Shown here piece after piece: positions 21,985 to 34,469 of a stretch of 64,000 nt of DNA. Source of the stretch: Codonopsis lanceolata (Eukaryota > Streptophyta > Magnoliopsida > Asterales > Campanulaceae); NCBI GenBank assembly GCA_013146195.2, contig CM028383.1, forward strand, positions 19,925,642 through 19,989,641, written 5' to 3'. Position 1 is the first letter of the stretch. Each line of letters starts with the position of its first letter. The translations under genes and the position numbers were made by a program. A model generated the notes under the pieces. The model saw nothing but the letters and a program-made list of their open reading frames with translations. It made no database searches and was not told the DNA's origin.

Positions 21985-24718
21985 GTGAAAATGAACAAAA
22001 ATAGGTGTTTCCCTCTCTCAATGGATTATGCAAAGCAAGTCGCTCAAATAGCCAAAACTGAAAATGCCTCAGGACTTTGGCATAAAAAGGTCTGAACTTA
22101 AATTTTGGAGCTATAAGTGTACTTTTCAAGAAGAAGATGGTGTATGGGCTGCCTGCTATTGAAGAGAAAAAGAATACATGTGAGGGTTGTGCTCTTGGAA
22201 AGCATCACCGCCAGCCGTTTCCAAAAGGTGTCGCTTGGAGAACAAAAGAAAAACTTGAGTTGGTGCATACGGATGTGTGTGGGCCGATGAGAACTCTCTC
22301 CAATTCGCAGAACATGTATTTTATTTTATGTATAGATGATTATACCCGAATGACTTGGGTATATTTCATGAGAGAAAGGTCTGAAGTTTTTGGTGTTTTA
22401 AGAAATTTAAAGTCATGGTTGAGAAACAAAGTGAAAGATTTATCAAAGTTTTGCAAAGTGACAGGGGAACAGAGTACAACTCCAATGAATTCAATAAATT
22501 TTGGGAAGATGAAGGTGTTGAAAGACAGCTCACAGTTGGGTATACACCGCAGAAAAATGGAGTTTCAGAGAGAATGAATCAAACAATTATGGAAATGGCA
22601 AGGTCAATGTTGCACGAAGGTAATTTACCAAGGAAATTTTGGGTTGAGGGTATTAATACCGTTGTTTACTTGAGAAATCGAAGCCCTACAAAAGCCGTGA
22701 TGAATTGTACACCATTTGAAGCTTGGAGCGGGAGAAAACCATCGGTCAATCACTTGAAAGTATTTGGGAGTGTATGTTACTCTCATGTGCCAAAGGAGCG
22801 TAGGAGCAAGCTTGACGAGACAAGTGAAAAATGCATTTTCATGGGGTATAGCTCTATCTCAAAGGGCTATAGACTATACAATCTAAAAACTAACAAGATA
22901 ATTGTTAGTCGAGATGTCCTATTTGATTAAGAAGCAACTTGGGGGTGGCAGCAAGAGGAAGGAAATGAAGAGGTTGTGTATGTTCCTTTTTTTGCAGCCA
23001 GTAGCCATTCCTCATCCGGTTGAAAGTGATGAAGAGACTATCGAATCAAGCTCAAATGTTCAAGATTTAAATGCACAAAAGTCAACGCCAATAAAGATGC
23101 CCAATTTAAGCGATGTGTATGCTCGTTGTAACTTTTGTGTTGAAGAACTCGAAAATTTTGACGAAGCATTTTGAAAGGATACTTGGAGAAAGGCAATGCA
23201 AGAAGAAATCAAAACAATCGAAAGAACCAAACATGGGAACTCGTTGACAAGCCAAAAAACAAGGATGTGATTGAGGTTAAATGGATTTACAAAGTAAAGC
23301 ATAACCCAGATGGTTCAGTTCAGAAGAATAAAGCAAGATTGGTTGCGAAAGGCTACTCACAACAGCCTGGAATTGATTTCGAAGAGACGTTTGCTCCGAT
23401 TGCACGCTTGGATACTATTCAAGCTTTAATTTCCCTTGCAGCTAATAAAGGATGGAAATTATTCCAACTTGATGTTAAATCAGCTTTCTTAAATGGAGAA
23501 ATTAAGGAGGAGGTATATGTTGAACAACCACAAGGTTTTGTGGTCCAAGGAAAAGAAGAAAAAATGTACAAGCTGAAAAAAGCTCTCTATGGACTTAAGC
23601 AAGCTCCTCGAGCTTGGTACAGCCACATTGATCAGTATTTCATGGAGAAGAGGTTTGTAAAAAGCAAGAACGAGCCCACTTTGTATGTCAAGCATGGAGA
23701 AGATTCTGATATTCTGATCGTAGCATTTTATGTTGATGACTTGGTGTTCACCAGAAGCAATGAGAAGATGATAGTTGATTTTAAAAGTGACATGATGAGA
23801 AGGTATGACATGAATGATTTGGGAGTTTTGCACCACTTTCTCTGTATTGAAGTTCATCATATGGATGATGACGTATTTATTTCTCAAGGGAAATATGCCA
23901 AGAAGACATTAAAAAAATTCAGTATGTTCAAGTGTAAGGCAGTAGACACACCACTCGTTGCTAGTGAAAAACGATGTCGCCAATGAAGCTTTATCTCACG
24001 AGGATTATGTTCGAAGCCTAGAATCTCGGCGATAGTTACTCTGAAGTCATGATTGGAAATTTGCATTTTGGCTAGCAAAAAAGTTCGCTGAAGTTTACTA
24101 TCTCGATCAGGCACACTGACTATGTGGAATCAAGTATGATAAAGAAGTGTGAAACAAAGCTGTTTTGTGACAATTGGGAGCGACAAAAGGGTAAGATACA
24201 AAGCAAAAGCACTTATGGTTACATTGCGATTTTTTCTTGGTGTTCAAGTATGATAGCAAGTGTGAAACAAAGCTAATTGGATTTTGTGGCAATCTTCTGG
24301 CCGGTTGTCTTCGATGGTCTTGCAACCCAACAAGCAATTTGGTTGAGAGAATATTAGAAGATTTTGGAGAAAAGAAAAATGGAGCAGTATACTTCATTGG
24401 ATAACGGGTTTTTTCTTGGTGTTCAAATCGCCAAACAACAAAGAATCTTTGGCAAAGAATCGTGTCTTTCAACCCAACAAGCAATAGAGAATATTAGAAG
24501 ATTTTGGAGAAAAGAAAAATGGAGCCGATCAAAGCATATTGCCATCAAGCATCACTTTATTCGTGAAGCTATTGAAGAAAAAGAAATTGAGATGAAATAC
24601 AACATGACCGAGGAGCAGGTGGCAGATATCTTCATCAAGGCTTTACCAAAAGAAAAATTCCAGCAACTTAGAGCAGCTATGGGGGTCAAACCATTTGCAC
24701 ATTAATTAAGAGGGAGAA
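21985..24718 (+). pseudogene. copia integrase, reverse transcriptase and RNase H
   Basis: Pol resumes after the Helitron with CFPLSMDYAKQVAQ and the GAG-pre-integrase/integrase zinc region (CEGCALGKHHRQPFPKG). The integrase core has HTDVCGPM, DDYTRMTW and SDRGTEYNSNEF, and the acidic residues can be read across a frameshift near 22420-22440. A stop at 22928-22930 replaces an expected glutamate after DVLFD. Reverse transcriptase runs open from about 23171 to 23986 and retains the catalytic YVDD (FYVDDLVFTRSNEK). The RNase H part (23990-24700) is scrambled by short internal duplications. The end MTEEQVADIFIKALPKEKF is typical copia. Not functional. Confidence 0.9.
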
Positions 24719-24967
24719 TGTTAGATAATGTACAATGAACAAGGAGTTCAAAAGTCAAGAATAAATCCATACATGAATATGGTAGTTAATGAATAATGTT
24801 AGTAGTTGAATCATCTAGTTTAGGATAAGTCTCATGAACCATATTTCTAGAATTATCCTATCTCAAGTATAAATATCCATGTAATGCTGAGGCAACTAGG
24901 ATAAGAAGTGAAATCATCTCCTTACTCCAGAAATACTATCCTATTTCAAATACCATAATATCCAACA
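24719..24967 (+). repeat. 3' LTR of copia element in copy B
   Basis: Same TG...CA ends and length as the 5' LTR. It is followed at once by the ATGAA target duplication and then, after 14 bp, by exon 2 of reductase copy B. Confidence 0.97.
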
Positions 24968-26244
24968 ATGAATTTGTGCAGACGATCAGAATAAGGTAGA
25001 TCTCTTAAAGAGCTTTCCTAATGCTGAGAAGAGACTTCATATGTTTGAAGTTGACATTTATAAACCTGAAGAGTTTGAGGGTGCAATTGAAGGTTGTCAG
25101 TTTGTTTTTTCATGTTGCAAACCCCATGGCGCAGTCAGGCTATGGCGTAAGTCGTTCTTATTATTTTCCTTTCATTCATTCACAAAGTATTAACCCTGGC
25201 TGGCCCCAATAATTTTCAAATCAAATATGATGATTCTGTTTATACGCATAGCACAAAGATCTGATTGAAGCTACAGTGGCCGCCGCAAAGAGTATTGCGA
25301 TGTCCTGCATCAAAGTGGGAACAGTGAGGTGGCTCATCTATACTGCCTCTGTGATGGCTGTATCACCACTGAAAGATGATGGGTCTAGCTACAAGGACTT
25401 CATGGATGAAACATGTTGGACACCTCTTCATCACTCAGACGTTCCTTACAGCAATAACTCTCTAATGTTCATTACTTAATTTCTCACTGTCCATACTCCA
25501 TACAAATTCAGATTTATTTTACATTTAGCTACTTTGTATATACATACGTATAGGAAGCCTTAATTATGGCTATGAAACAATCTCAAGTTGAGTACAAGCC
25601 AATCTCATAGCTTTGAGATCCTTGATCCAATCTTGGATCTTATCCAGATGCCCCTGTTTACTAGGGGTATATTTCACATTGCCTATGAGATCCTTGATCC
25701 AATCTTTATTAGAGGGCGAGCAGAGGCCAAGTTGCTTTATTATGAGGGATTCAAGTGTTTGAACTTCCAACACAACACCTCTGTGAAGTAAGATGTGTTT
25801 ATTAGATCCTTGTCGAACTCAACAATAGTGGGGATGAGTACCATTAGTGATGTAGAACAAGTAGCCGAGACATATTTGAGTAAAGCGCTAGGGAAGAGTT
25901 CGAAGTTAAGGGGGGCCGGCGGCAGTTTCTGAAAGTTGGACCAGTGGGTTGCTTCGCAGTTTTTCCGTTAGTTTCCGTTAAGCAATAGTAGACAGCACTT
26001 AACGGTCGGCAGATCTTTAACGGAACGTAACTTTTGCGTCCGGATGAATTACGGGACCCACCGCATATCAAATCGAAGCTCTCGACGAGATCTACCAAAA
26101 TCTTGGGTGAAACCCAATTGAGACGCTGTTTTGAAGCCCAAAAAACACTTTTTAGATGTTGTTTTGGCCCTCAAAAGTTTTAGGGTTTTTTCGTCATTTT
26201 TATTTATTCTTTTCCTTTTAGGGTTTGGATTGTTAGGGGATATA

Positions 26245-26291
26245 AATCTTTCAGTTGAAATTGCATAGTATGCAATTTCAACTGAAAGATT
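26245..26291. repeat. Perfect 47-bp palindrome (23-bp arms)
   Basis: Left arm 26245-26267 (AATCTTTCAGTTG...) and right arm 26269-26291 are exact reverse complements around a single G at 26268. It lies in the segment where exon 4 of reductase copy B should be. It would fold as a long hairpin in RNA. Function unknown. Confidence 0.95.
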
Positions 26292-27155
26292 TTGATCGAT
26301 GAAAATAGTTTCAGAATTTTTTGATTCAAAATTAGCAGCTCTCAAAATGTGCTTATAAGAACATATATTAACAGTTGGGACTAAGATATCCTTTCACTTT
26401 GCTAACCATAAGAAAGACGGAAAAAGCAGAACCAGAAACTCAATCAATCCTCTTTCATGGTAATGTAGAGGATATTAGGAATTCAGGTTTTAGGTCTTTG
26501 AATTCAAATAAGAATTAAGAACATGGTGTCTCTTCTTTTCCATATTTGTGATGGGGATGGAATTTATTTTCAGGTATCTCGATGACCCTAAGAGAGATAT
26601 TGGATGGCGATCTACAAAGCTTAACGAGAAAGGATTTAAGTTTAAATACGTTGCCGATCGAGATGATCTTAGATGATTGTATCAAATGTGCTAGGAAGAT
26701 GGGTGATCTCCATATATGATCTTTTTCTCCATTCACTTTCTCACTGGTTGTGCTTTGTGATTAAACTTCTTGTGTTTATAAGAAGTTTGTTCGACTAAAA
26801 CCAATCTTTCGAATCCTTGGTTGCATTGGTAATTGATGAAGATTGTATGGATTTTTATTAGTAATTTTATTTCCCACTCGTTTTGATTATTAGTAAAATT
26901 ATTTGAGTAATTAGCAATGACCATATATGAGCTTTTTATTTTTTCTGCTTTTGTTTATACCCTTCACATGTCTGTTATGTTCATACATTTTGTTTGTACC
27001 TAATTTTGAGTTAGGCTGCACATGATGTTGAGGCTATGCATATAAAAATCCATATTTGTAACTTAAAGTAGCACAACTTACGGAAGTCTTTATGAACAAA
27101 AGACTCTTAGTAATGGTATTGAGAACTTTGTGAACTTCATTCTCTTAAATTAGAA

Positions 27156-29328
27156 ATGGAAAAGATTTTCTGCAAGGTTTGTGTTACAGGAAGTGCCGGT
27201 TACATGGGCTCGGCCCTGGTTAAGAAACTCTTAGAGAAAGGATATACTTTCCACTGTCAGAAACTTGAGTATGCTCCTGTCTCTCTCTCAACCACACTCC
27301 ACATACACACACAAACAATGACTGTGCGTGATTAAATTTGACTTGATAATTGCAGATGAACAATCTAAGGTAGGCCTTCTAAAGAGCTTTCCTGACGCTG
27401 ACACAAGGCTTCTCTTGTTTGAAGCTGACATTTATAAACCAGAGGAGTTTGAGAAAGCAATAGAAGGCTGTGAGTTTGTTTTCCATGTTGCAACCCTATG
27501 GTTTCACTCTGAGGGCTACGTGGTATGCCTCCTCAAATTCATGCTAGCTCTCAAATTTCACTAAGACCCCTTCGATATATATTAAGTTTCGTAAGTATAA
27601 TTTATAATTCCTCCTTTACTTTTCCTCATGGTATCTATGATCAGTACAAAAATAGGATCGAAGCCACTGCTGGGGCAACAAAAGGCATTGCAATATCTTG
27701 CGTCAAATCAAGAACTGTGAGGCGGCTCATCTATACTGCTTCTGTTACTGCAGCATCACCATTGAAAGATGATGGGACAGGTTATAAGGAGACCATGGAT
27801 GAAACATGTTGGACACCTCTTAATCTCTCTTTTTCATACAACAACGATTACGCAAATGTATGTTGTTTCTATTCATTAGACCTCTCTGACTTGATTGGAA
27901 GGAAAAATACAAGGAGTGGACAACCAACCTTCCCCTAAAAAGAGTGGACAAAGGAACCTTACCTCTAAACAAATTACATGGACTTACAAAAATAAAACAA
28001 AGAGAAAACAAGACTATACTAGAGTCTAGAAACAATTAATGATGTCTAAGATACAGGATGCCTTGCATGTCTACGCTGATGCTACCACAAACCAGAGAGG
28101 GGAGAGAAAAAATTATTTGTGGAACTATCACATCCAAGGTTTGCTTTGCTTCACGATAGCAGTGTTGAAATTAGAAATGCATCTCACCATGAATAAGAAA
28201 AATATGTTTGATGAATCCTCAACATCTCCAAGGAGAGTTAGACAATCAAATAAGACTCGATAGTTTTTCACCAGCTGTTATTTTGTCCATTCAAATTACA
28301 CATAAACATGAAATTGTCTTGGAAGGAAGTTATCTCTGATTTATGAGCTGACGTACCAAGTTAATGCTGATAGGATTATACACATGCAAAGGCACAAGCT
28401 GAAAAGGAAATCTTGAACACAATGAATGACGATGATGATGCAAATGGATTAGAGGTGGTAAGTTTGGCTTGTGGACTGGTTGGAGGCAACACACATCTAT
28501 CCTACCTTCCCCAAACAGTTGGGTTCTTTGTATCACATATTACTGATAATGCAATATCATACCAAGCCCTGAAGTTCTTAGAAGAATTGAATGTTTGCTG
28601 AGCTCATATATTTTGTATCGAGACACCTTCGATCAAGGGCAGATTCTTATGCGCTAGCTTGTACATTCCAACTGCAGAGATTGCGAAGTACTATCACAAG
28701 AATTATCCTGAATTTAGTGTGAAGCAATAGTAAGAATTTATCTGGTATTTACTGTGTTTTGATAAAACTAAAACTATCCTATACTGATTTTCAATTTGTA
28801 ATTGCAAGTTATTGCTATATTACTTTGGGTTGCTTGACCAGAGGAGCACTCTGGAACTTTTTATCTCTAGAATTTGATTCTAATCATGAGTGCAAACCAG
28901 TATGTATATGAGCAAGGTAAATTTTTGCCAGATAATTATAATTAACTTTGAAAAAGTGATGTGAAACTGCATGAGTCTAGGAGTATCAGTTTGATATGGG
29001 GATCAAATTCAGGAGTTGAATTGTTCGCAATTTGTCTTTAAACAGTTTTACTTATAGAAAAATTATCTCTTCAATTCCTCATCTCACATGGAATGCAAAT
29101 ATTCTTTTCAGGTACCTTGAGGGCCCTAACAGAGAAATAGAGTGGGGTTCAACGAAGCTTCAGGAGAAAGGTTTTGTATGTAAGTATGATACGAAGATGA
29201 TCTTAGATGATTGTATCAATCTTGCAAGGAGTTTGGGTCATGTAGCTGTAGTTGGTTCGACCGCAAAGTATTTATTTTGTCATGTAACAATTCGTACCAT
29301 GACTTCATTGAAGTTAAAACTCCTCTAG
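27156..29328 (+). pseudogene. DFR/ANR-like reductase copy C, broken
   Basis: All five exons can be placed: 27156-27268, 27356-27522, 27645-27857, 28374-28729 and 29112-29328. Exon 1 encodes VCVTGSAGYMGSALVKKLL but lacks five bases before RNL compared with copy D, causing a frameshift. Exon 4 keeps the DYTHAK catalytic Tyr and Lys. It then has a 30-bp in-frame loss covering the LIGKLPIVHVE region, followed at once by CGA changed to TGA (28599-28601). The exon 4/5 junction also reads TAG instead of GAG. The last exon reads through to a longer tail than in D. The upstream flank resembles D only from TTGAGAACTTTGTGAACTTC onward, so the D-type TATA box is absent. Confidence 0.92.
27896..28040 (-). 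repeat. LINE 3' tail-like fragment in intron 3 of copy C
   Basis: The pattern GGACAACCAACCTTCCCCT, then ACAAAGGAACCTTACCTCTA resembles the 3' untranslated parts of the LINEs at 14243 and 17144 in the same orientation. No coding sequence is present. Confidence 0.5.
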
Positions 29329-29566
29329 CTCATTGTGCTCCATTTCAATAAATGTTGTAGGATTAGACTTAAGATCTCATGTTCGGGTAGCTTAGCTTTG
29401 TATTCAACAGAAAATCTGTCAATTTGTTCGTAATTCTAGTTCTTACGTATTTATATTCCAATCATCTATCTTATGCGTAACCGTTAAGAATCGACTGACC
29501 AATTGTGTTGTAATGTTGATTTTGGATAATGACGTTTGAGGAGTTCTTTTTTTTTTCCTATAAACA

Positions 29567-30202
29567 CCTCCAATCAAGAGCATATTCTTATGCACTATCA
29601 GAAATTGCTACTTAATTATCAGAAGAAATTATCCCAGACTTAGTGTGATGCAGGAGTAAGTAGCTAGATTTATCTGCGCTATAAAGTGTTGTCCCGTAAC
29701 TGAAACTTGATTGTATGTAGCATGTTATTGCTATATTACTTTGAGTAGTGAAGTGGATTCCGCTCGGGCTTAGACCAAATACCGAAAGACGGAGACAAGA
29801 AATAACAGAGCTTTCCTTGTTTTTATTTTGGTGGTGGGAGATTATGGTCAGTTGGATTATTAGGCTCTCTAAAAAATGCAATGGAGGAAAAGTCTTATCG
29901 AAATTGGATTTCTCTTCAGTAACCCTTCTTGGTCCTACATAATCTATAGGACTAGATCAACACTTAGCCACTCACTGTTTTTAGTTTGCTATTTCACTAG
30001 TTTTCTTATACATTAACAAATGATTTCCTCATCTCATGGGACTTGTTTGATTCAAAAATATTTTCAGGAACCTGAAAGGGCTTTTAGAGAGTAATTGAGT
30101 GGGGTTCTATGAAATTCAGAAAGGTTGTTATGATCATAGATGACTGGCATCAATCTTGCAAGGAATTTGGGTGACCTGCAGATGCAGGCAGCTCCTGAAT
30201 GA
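29567..30202 (+). pseudogene. Relic reductase copy E (exon 4 end and exon 5)
   Basis: The end of exon 4 (about 29567-29655) and a decayed exon 5 (30068-30202) follow copy C in the same orientation. Landmarks are CCTCCAATCAAGAGCATATT, TTATCCCAGACTTAGTGTGA, the GGAGTAAG donor, and, in exon 5, GTGGGGTTCTATGAAATTC and GGTGACCTGCAGATGCAGG before a stop at 30200-30202. Exons 1-3 are not found. This adds a fifth member to the tandem series and is more decayed than A, B or C. Confidence 0.75.
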
Positions 30203-30368
30203 AGTATCTGACTTATATTGGAACTTTTCTCCTTTTCTATGTTTTCATCTGCTTGGTTGCTGAGAAAGTGCATTAATATGTAGCACAATTTGGAATGCAG
30301 ATCCAGTATATATCGTATAGGCTATGACACTAGGGCTGGCAAAAGTCTCGTTTTTCCCGACCCAACAT

Positions 30369-30496
30369 TTCTTCAAGTTGTGCAGCTAAGTGCTTGATAT
30401 TGCTCCCTATCAGCAAATGTTGTAGGGTTGAATTCTTCAAGTTGTGCAGCTAAGTGCTTGATATTGCTCCCTATAAGCAAATGTTGTAGGGTTGAA
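30369..30496. repeat. 64-bp tandem duplication (2 copies)
   Basis: Units at 30369-30432 and 30433-30496 start TTCTTCAAGTTGTGCAGC and are nearly identical, differing by about one base. Confidence 0.92.
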
Positions 30497-30536
30497 GTCA
30501 AATCCTCGTGTTGAGGTAGCTTTATATTCAACAAAA

Positions 30537-31285
30537 CTAGTTATTTAGTTAGTGCTTCGCACGGGTATAATATGAGATATATATATTTTTTGTAATAATA
30601 ATATAACTTTTGGATATTATAATTAGATTATTAATCTCTTTTATGGTTATAATTTTTTTTCTATTGTTACTAATATTAAATGATTTTTTGACCTAAATAC
30701 TTTTAAAATTAATATAAGTTTCTAACTAATGTGATATACATATTTTGTATTAATAATAATAGTAATTTTTTTATCTAAAGACTTTTAAAATTAACATTTA
30801 ACTTGATAATAATATTAGAAGTCATTTTGTTAAAAACTTTTAAAATCATAATTCATTTTTAAACAATGTGAGATACTTATTTTATATTTTTATTGGTAAT
30901 GAAAGTTTAAGTCTTTTATCTAAAGACTTTAAAACAAACGCCACATTCTAACCATGTGGTATACATATTTTCTATTAATAATAATAGTAGTAGATAAAAA
31001 AAATTAATCAACATTCATTTCTAAACAATGTGGATACATATTTTCTATTGGTAATAACAAAAGATATCTTTATCTAATAACTTTTATAACCAATACTTAT
31101 TTATAAATAATGTGAGATACATTTCTTTGTAACCAATGTGAGATACATCATTTAAAAACTTTTTAAACCAATATCACTTTTATAACCAATGAGAAATACT
31201 TCTCTTTTATTGCTAATAATTATAAACTTTTAAAATCAACATCACTCACTAACCTATGTGTAATACATATTCTCATTTAGTAATA
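30537..31285 (-). repeat. Helitron 3' terminus followed by a CCAAT-box repeat array
   Basis: CTAG at 30537-30540, after host A, is followed by the hairpin GTGCTTCGCAC and CGGGT, a minus-oriented Helitron 3' end. The matching TC end was not found. Up to 31285 the sequence is an array of about 85-bp units (ACCAATGTGAGATACAT, TTTATTGGTAATAATA, AGTCTTTTATC, ACTTTTAAAA) of the same family as 41240-42139. Confidence 0.6.
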
Positions 31286-31330
31286 CTAGTAAAGTTCACG
31301 TGCATTGCACGTGGTGTTAATGATATTTTT
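31286..31330 (-). mobile_element. Second Helitron 3' terminus (minus orientation)
   Basis: CTAG at 31286-31289 follows host A. A perfect hairpin CACGTGCATTGCACGTG (8-bp arms, one-base loop) lies at the usual distance. The 5' TC end of this element, to the right, was not located. Confidence 0.65.
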
Positions 31331-34300
31331 AAAATGATTTGATAGTTTCTTCATTTTGCTGTTTATTTTTAATTATTGGATGTTTTTTGTGTTTTAATCA
31401 TTACAATTTTTGAAACTTATTAATTGTGTTGTTGTGCTTTTAGCTTTTATGATACTTTGTTTTTCGGTCATTTATAATTTATACTTTTAGTCATTGTATA
31501 GCAACTTATCCTACAAATTTGTCTTTTTTGTTGGTTATTTCCATTCTCTTTTTTTATTACCAAGCATGAATTCATTTACTTTTATGAGTGTGTGAATTGA
31601 AAATAATTCAAACTTACTATCTTAGATAAACATATTGTTGTTGAAGACTTTGTTTATGTCGCATCTGGAATTTATGACTTCCTTCAGAAAACAATATTTT
31701 GTATTAGAGAAATCAAACTTTCAACCTCAAAGTATATACTAACACTAAAAATACAAAATTCTCTCAAAGTATCTATAAAGTCTCACTTTGCCACCTAACC
31801 TAAGTTTTGTGTCATTTTCAATTTTTCATATCTCATTTTATAATTCTTTTCTAGTTTGCCTCCTAGCCACGACGAAGGTTACCAATCAGACGTTAATGTG
31901 CACATGATATTTTACGCGTAAGGTATTTTAGTCATTTTTGGCAACACTTTCTCTGCTTTTATTACCCAAAGAGAAACTTTCTTTTCTTCTTCTCCGGCAA
32001 CGCTTTCTCTGCATCTTCTCCGGCAATGACCTCATATGTAAATTTTAAGTGAGATAAAACTCAAGAGCATATGAATGTTTTGTTCAAATTATTATATTAA
32101 ATAAAAATAAAGCGGAATCATATCAAAGATATTGAACTCAAGATCAGATAATCACACTTAGGTGTCAGGTCCGCCACGAATAAGAACCCACCAAAAAATT
32201 AAAGACGTCACATCCCTCCAATGTTGAATGATCACCAAACTCCACAATTCATTTCCCCCTTTCTCCCTCGTACAACATAATACACAAGCATATACCATGA
32301 ATTTCAAATACCTTATTTGAATCCATCATATACGTATACGACAATGATGAGGCAAACCATGGTTTAATCCGTCTTCATCGCCCATAGCTTCAACTCCAAC
32401 AAATTTCTCATCGGAACCGTTGATATTGTTTATGGTTTGATTGGAGCATATTCTCTATCTTAAACATTATTCGTCACACCATGTTTATCACTATGATTAC
32501 CAGTCATGACATCTCATCACCAAAATTTACATGGAATGTGGAAATGCTAAAAAATTACGTTGTAGGCCAAAGTGGATTTGGTGGATACTTTAGGGGGAAA
32601 TTTGTATTTTGGACAAATTTCAATGGGGCCAAAATATGATTAGCTCTCAAAATTACACACCAAATCTCACATTCCACCCCAACCTACGAAGTGTCTCACT
32701 CTCATACCTTATTTTGCTATTTGTCAAACTTTGTCACCTCCCGTCTATGGACATTAAAAATAATAACGGAAAATGATATGTTCATGTCACATGAAGATTA
32801 TTTTGGTCATTTTGCTTGGCACACAAAATGGGATTTGGCTATAACTTTAGTATTTAGTTAACTATTCAGTATTTAGAATATGTTTTTAAATAAAAATAAT
32901 GAATAATTATTTTAATAATCCAAAAATAATTATATGACCAAATTACAAGTTCCCCCCAAAGTATCCACAAAATCGCATAGTTTACCCCAATGTAAAGTTT
33001 GTCTCATAATAATATTTGACGTTACTTTTTTCCCCATTTTCCACCCTACCTCTGGCGGACATTAGAAAATTCATGTTAAATAGCACATGGTCTTCCACGT
33101 ACGGGGCGAAAACGTTATTTCCCTTATTCGGTTAAGGAGTAAATGTATTAAAAGTACAAAGTCTAATTCCACACCCTCTCCTTCTCTCTTCTCCCGGTGT
33201 AAGTTCCCATCTCTGGGTCCACTATAATAGCCACAATCTTCAGCTAGCCCCACCATAGCCGCTGCCATCTCTGGGTGCAAGTTCACATATTTGGCCCAAG
33301 CCCTTCCTACTCTCGTCACGCCTATCATAGCTCTAGCGTCATCCTCCTTCGATTCTAGCCAAGCTCTATCTCTGATCTCCCTCATTCTCTTCCCTACAAA
33401 AGTTGTGCTTAAAGTATAAATCAGAGGCTATAGAGTATACTTACTAAAACCCTTGAAAAAACATGCAATTAACAGAAAACTCATAAACCTTATCGAAGAA
33501 TTCATCAAAGAGAGAGATGGGCTTGAATGGAGAGAAATAGTTAGGGGTTTTATTGAAATACTTTTCAATTTTGTGGGAGAAAATTGGGCATACAACTAAC
33601 ATGCTCATGGTTTAAATAAAGTATCAAAATTGAGAAGATGTTGAAGAAGCTATGACTAGATGATTTTGACCTCATAGAAGCTGCCATGGCGGTCGGGTTG
33701 ATTTATTTAAATAATTAGGAGGGAGAAAGTAAATGTAAAGTCATGTAAGAGGATGAAGGGGGATGAGAAATTGATTGATTTCAATGGTGAATGGCTTTCA
33801 CCAGAGAAGGTGGGTACGTGGATCCTATTTCATACATGAAATTGGAGATGGAGATATGTAACTATGGGTAAGAGTTTTTTTTTTCATATCTTTCATTTTC
33901 TTTGTTTTCATTATCAAGATAAGAAAAATTGACAATGAAAATGAAAAATGTATATCTATTATCTGGGTTAAGAGATAGAAATTTAAGAAAAAAATTGGAG
34001 GGAGTGGACAAAACCCAGATCAGGTTATGGGTTAATTTTTGTAGTGGGAAGTGAAGATCGGAAAAATGGTTGGTCTTTTCTCTAGATTTTCTTTCAGTAG
34101 GAAAAAATTGAATGCATGGAAGACCCTACTCCATTTTAACATTTGAACTTTAAGCACCTCAAAGTTTACATCGAATTCCTAATATTTCCCTCGAGTTAAC
34201 GTCATGGAAGACCACGTGTTATTTAATGTGACTTTTCTAACCGTTGTCGCGGTTAGGGTGGAAAATATGAAAAAATATAACGTCAGATACCATTATGGGA

Positions 34301-34469
34301 CAAACCTTAGGTTGGAGTGCACTATGTAATTTGGTGGATACTTTGGGGAGAGGGGTTGTAATTTGGTATAGTTATAAGAAAAATATTATCTTAACAAGAC
34401 TTAGTTGTAAGGAAAGTTATAAAATTAGTTGTAGAGCTAGCAATGTTGTAATTATAAATTGTCTCATAT
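31331..34469. other. AT-rich region without recognised gene
   Basis: Contains diverged copies of sequence found again at 35270-36145 (for example AGAGAAATCAAACTTTCAAC and TCTAGTTTGCC at 31710-31870). A 104-codon minus-strand frame at 33071-33385 shows no known motif. No splice structure or promoter was seen. Confidence 0.6.

Larger units (their letters stand above)
13562..24967 (+). mobile_element. Ty1/copia retrotransposon with nested LINE and Helitron
   Basis: Two 249-bp LTRs (13562-13810 and 24719-24967) differ at only about four positions. The element is flanked by a perfect 5-bp target duplication ATGAA (13557-13561 and 24968-24972). A primer-binding site TGGTATCAGAGC for initiator Met-tRNA is at 13814-13825, and a polypurine tract AAGAGGGAGAA is at 24708-24718. 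Removing the LINE and Helitron leaves about 4.5 kb, a normal copia length. It lies in sense orientation in intron 1 of reductase copy B. Confidence 0.97.
13359..26719 (+). pseudogene. DFR/ANR-like reductase copy B, split by a copia element
   Basis: Exon 1 is 13359-13479 and codes for an N-terminus with VCVTGGAGWIGSTLVKKLL, the Rossmann TGxxGxxG motif. Exon 2 is 24982-25146, exon 3 about 25252-25466 and exon 5 26574-26719. Intron 1 is 11.5 kb because a copia retrotransposon sits in it at 13562-24967. Exon 2 carries one extra T in a T6 run (expected VFHVANPMAQSGYG), which shifts the frame. Exon 4, with the catalytic Tyr-x-x-x-Lys, cannot be found between 25467 and 26573. Exon 5 has an insertion after KFKY that breaks DTKMILDD. 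It is therefore a pseudogene with at least three independent lesions. Its closest relatives are the neighbouring copies, which share the same intron positions. Confidence 0.88.

Noticed and set aside
33071..33385. 104-aa minus-strand frame
   Set aside because: No known motif, no splice or promoter support, surrounded by diverged repeats.
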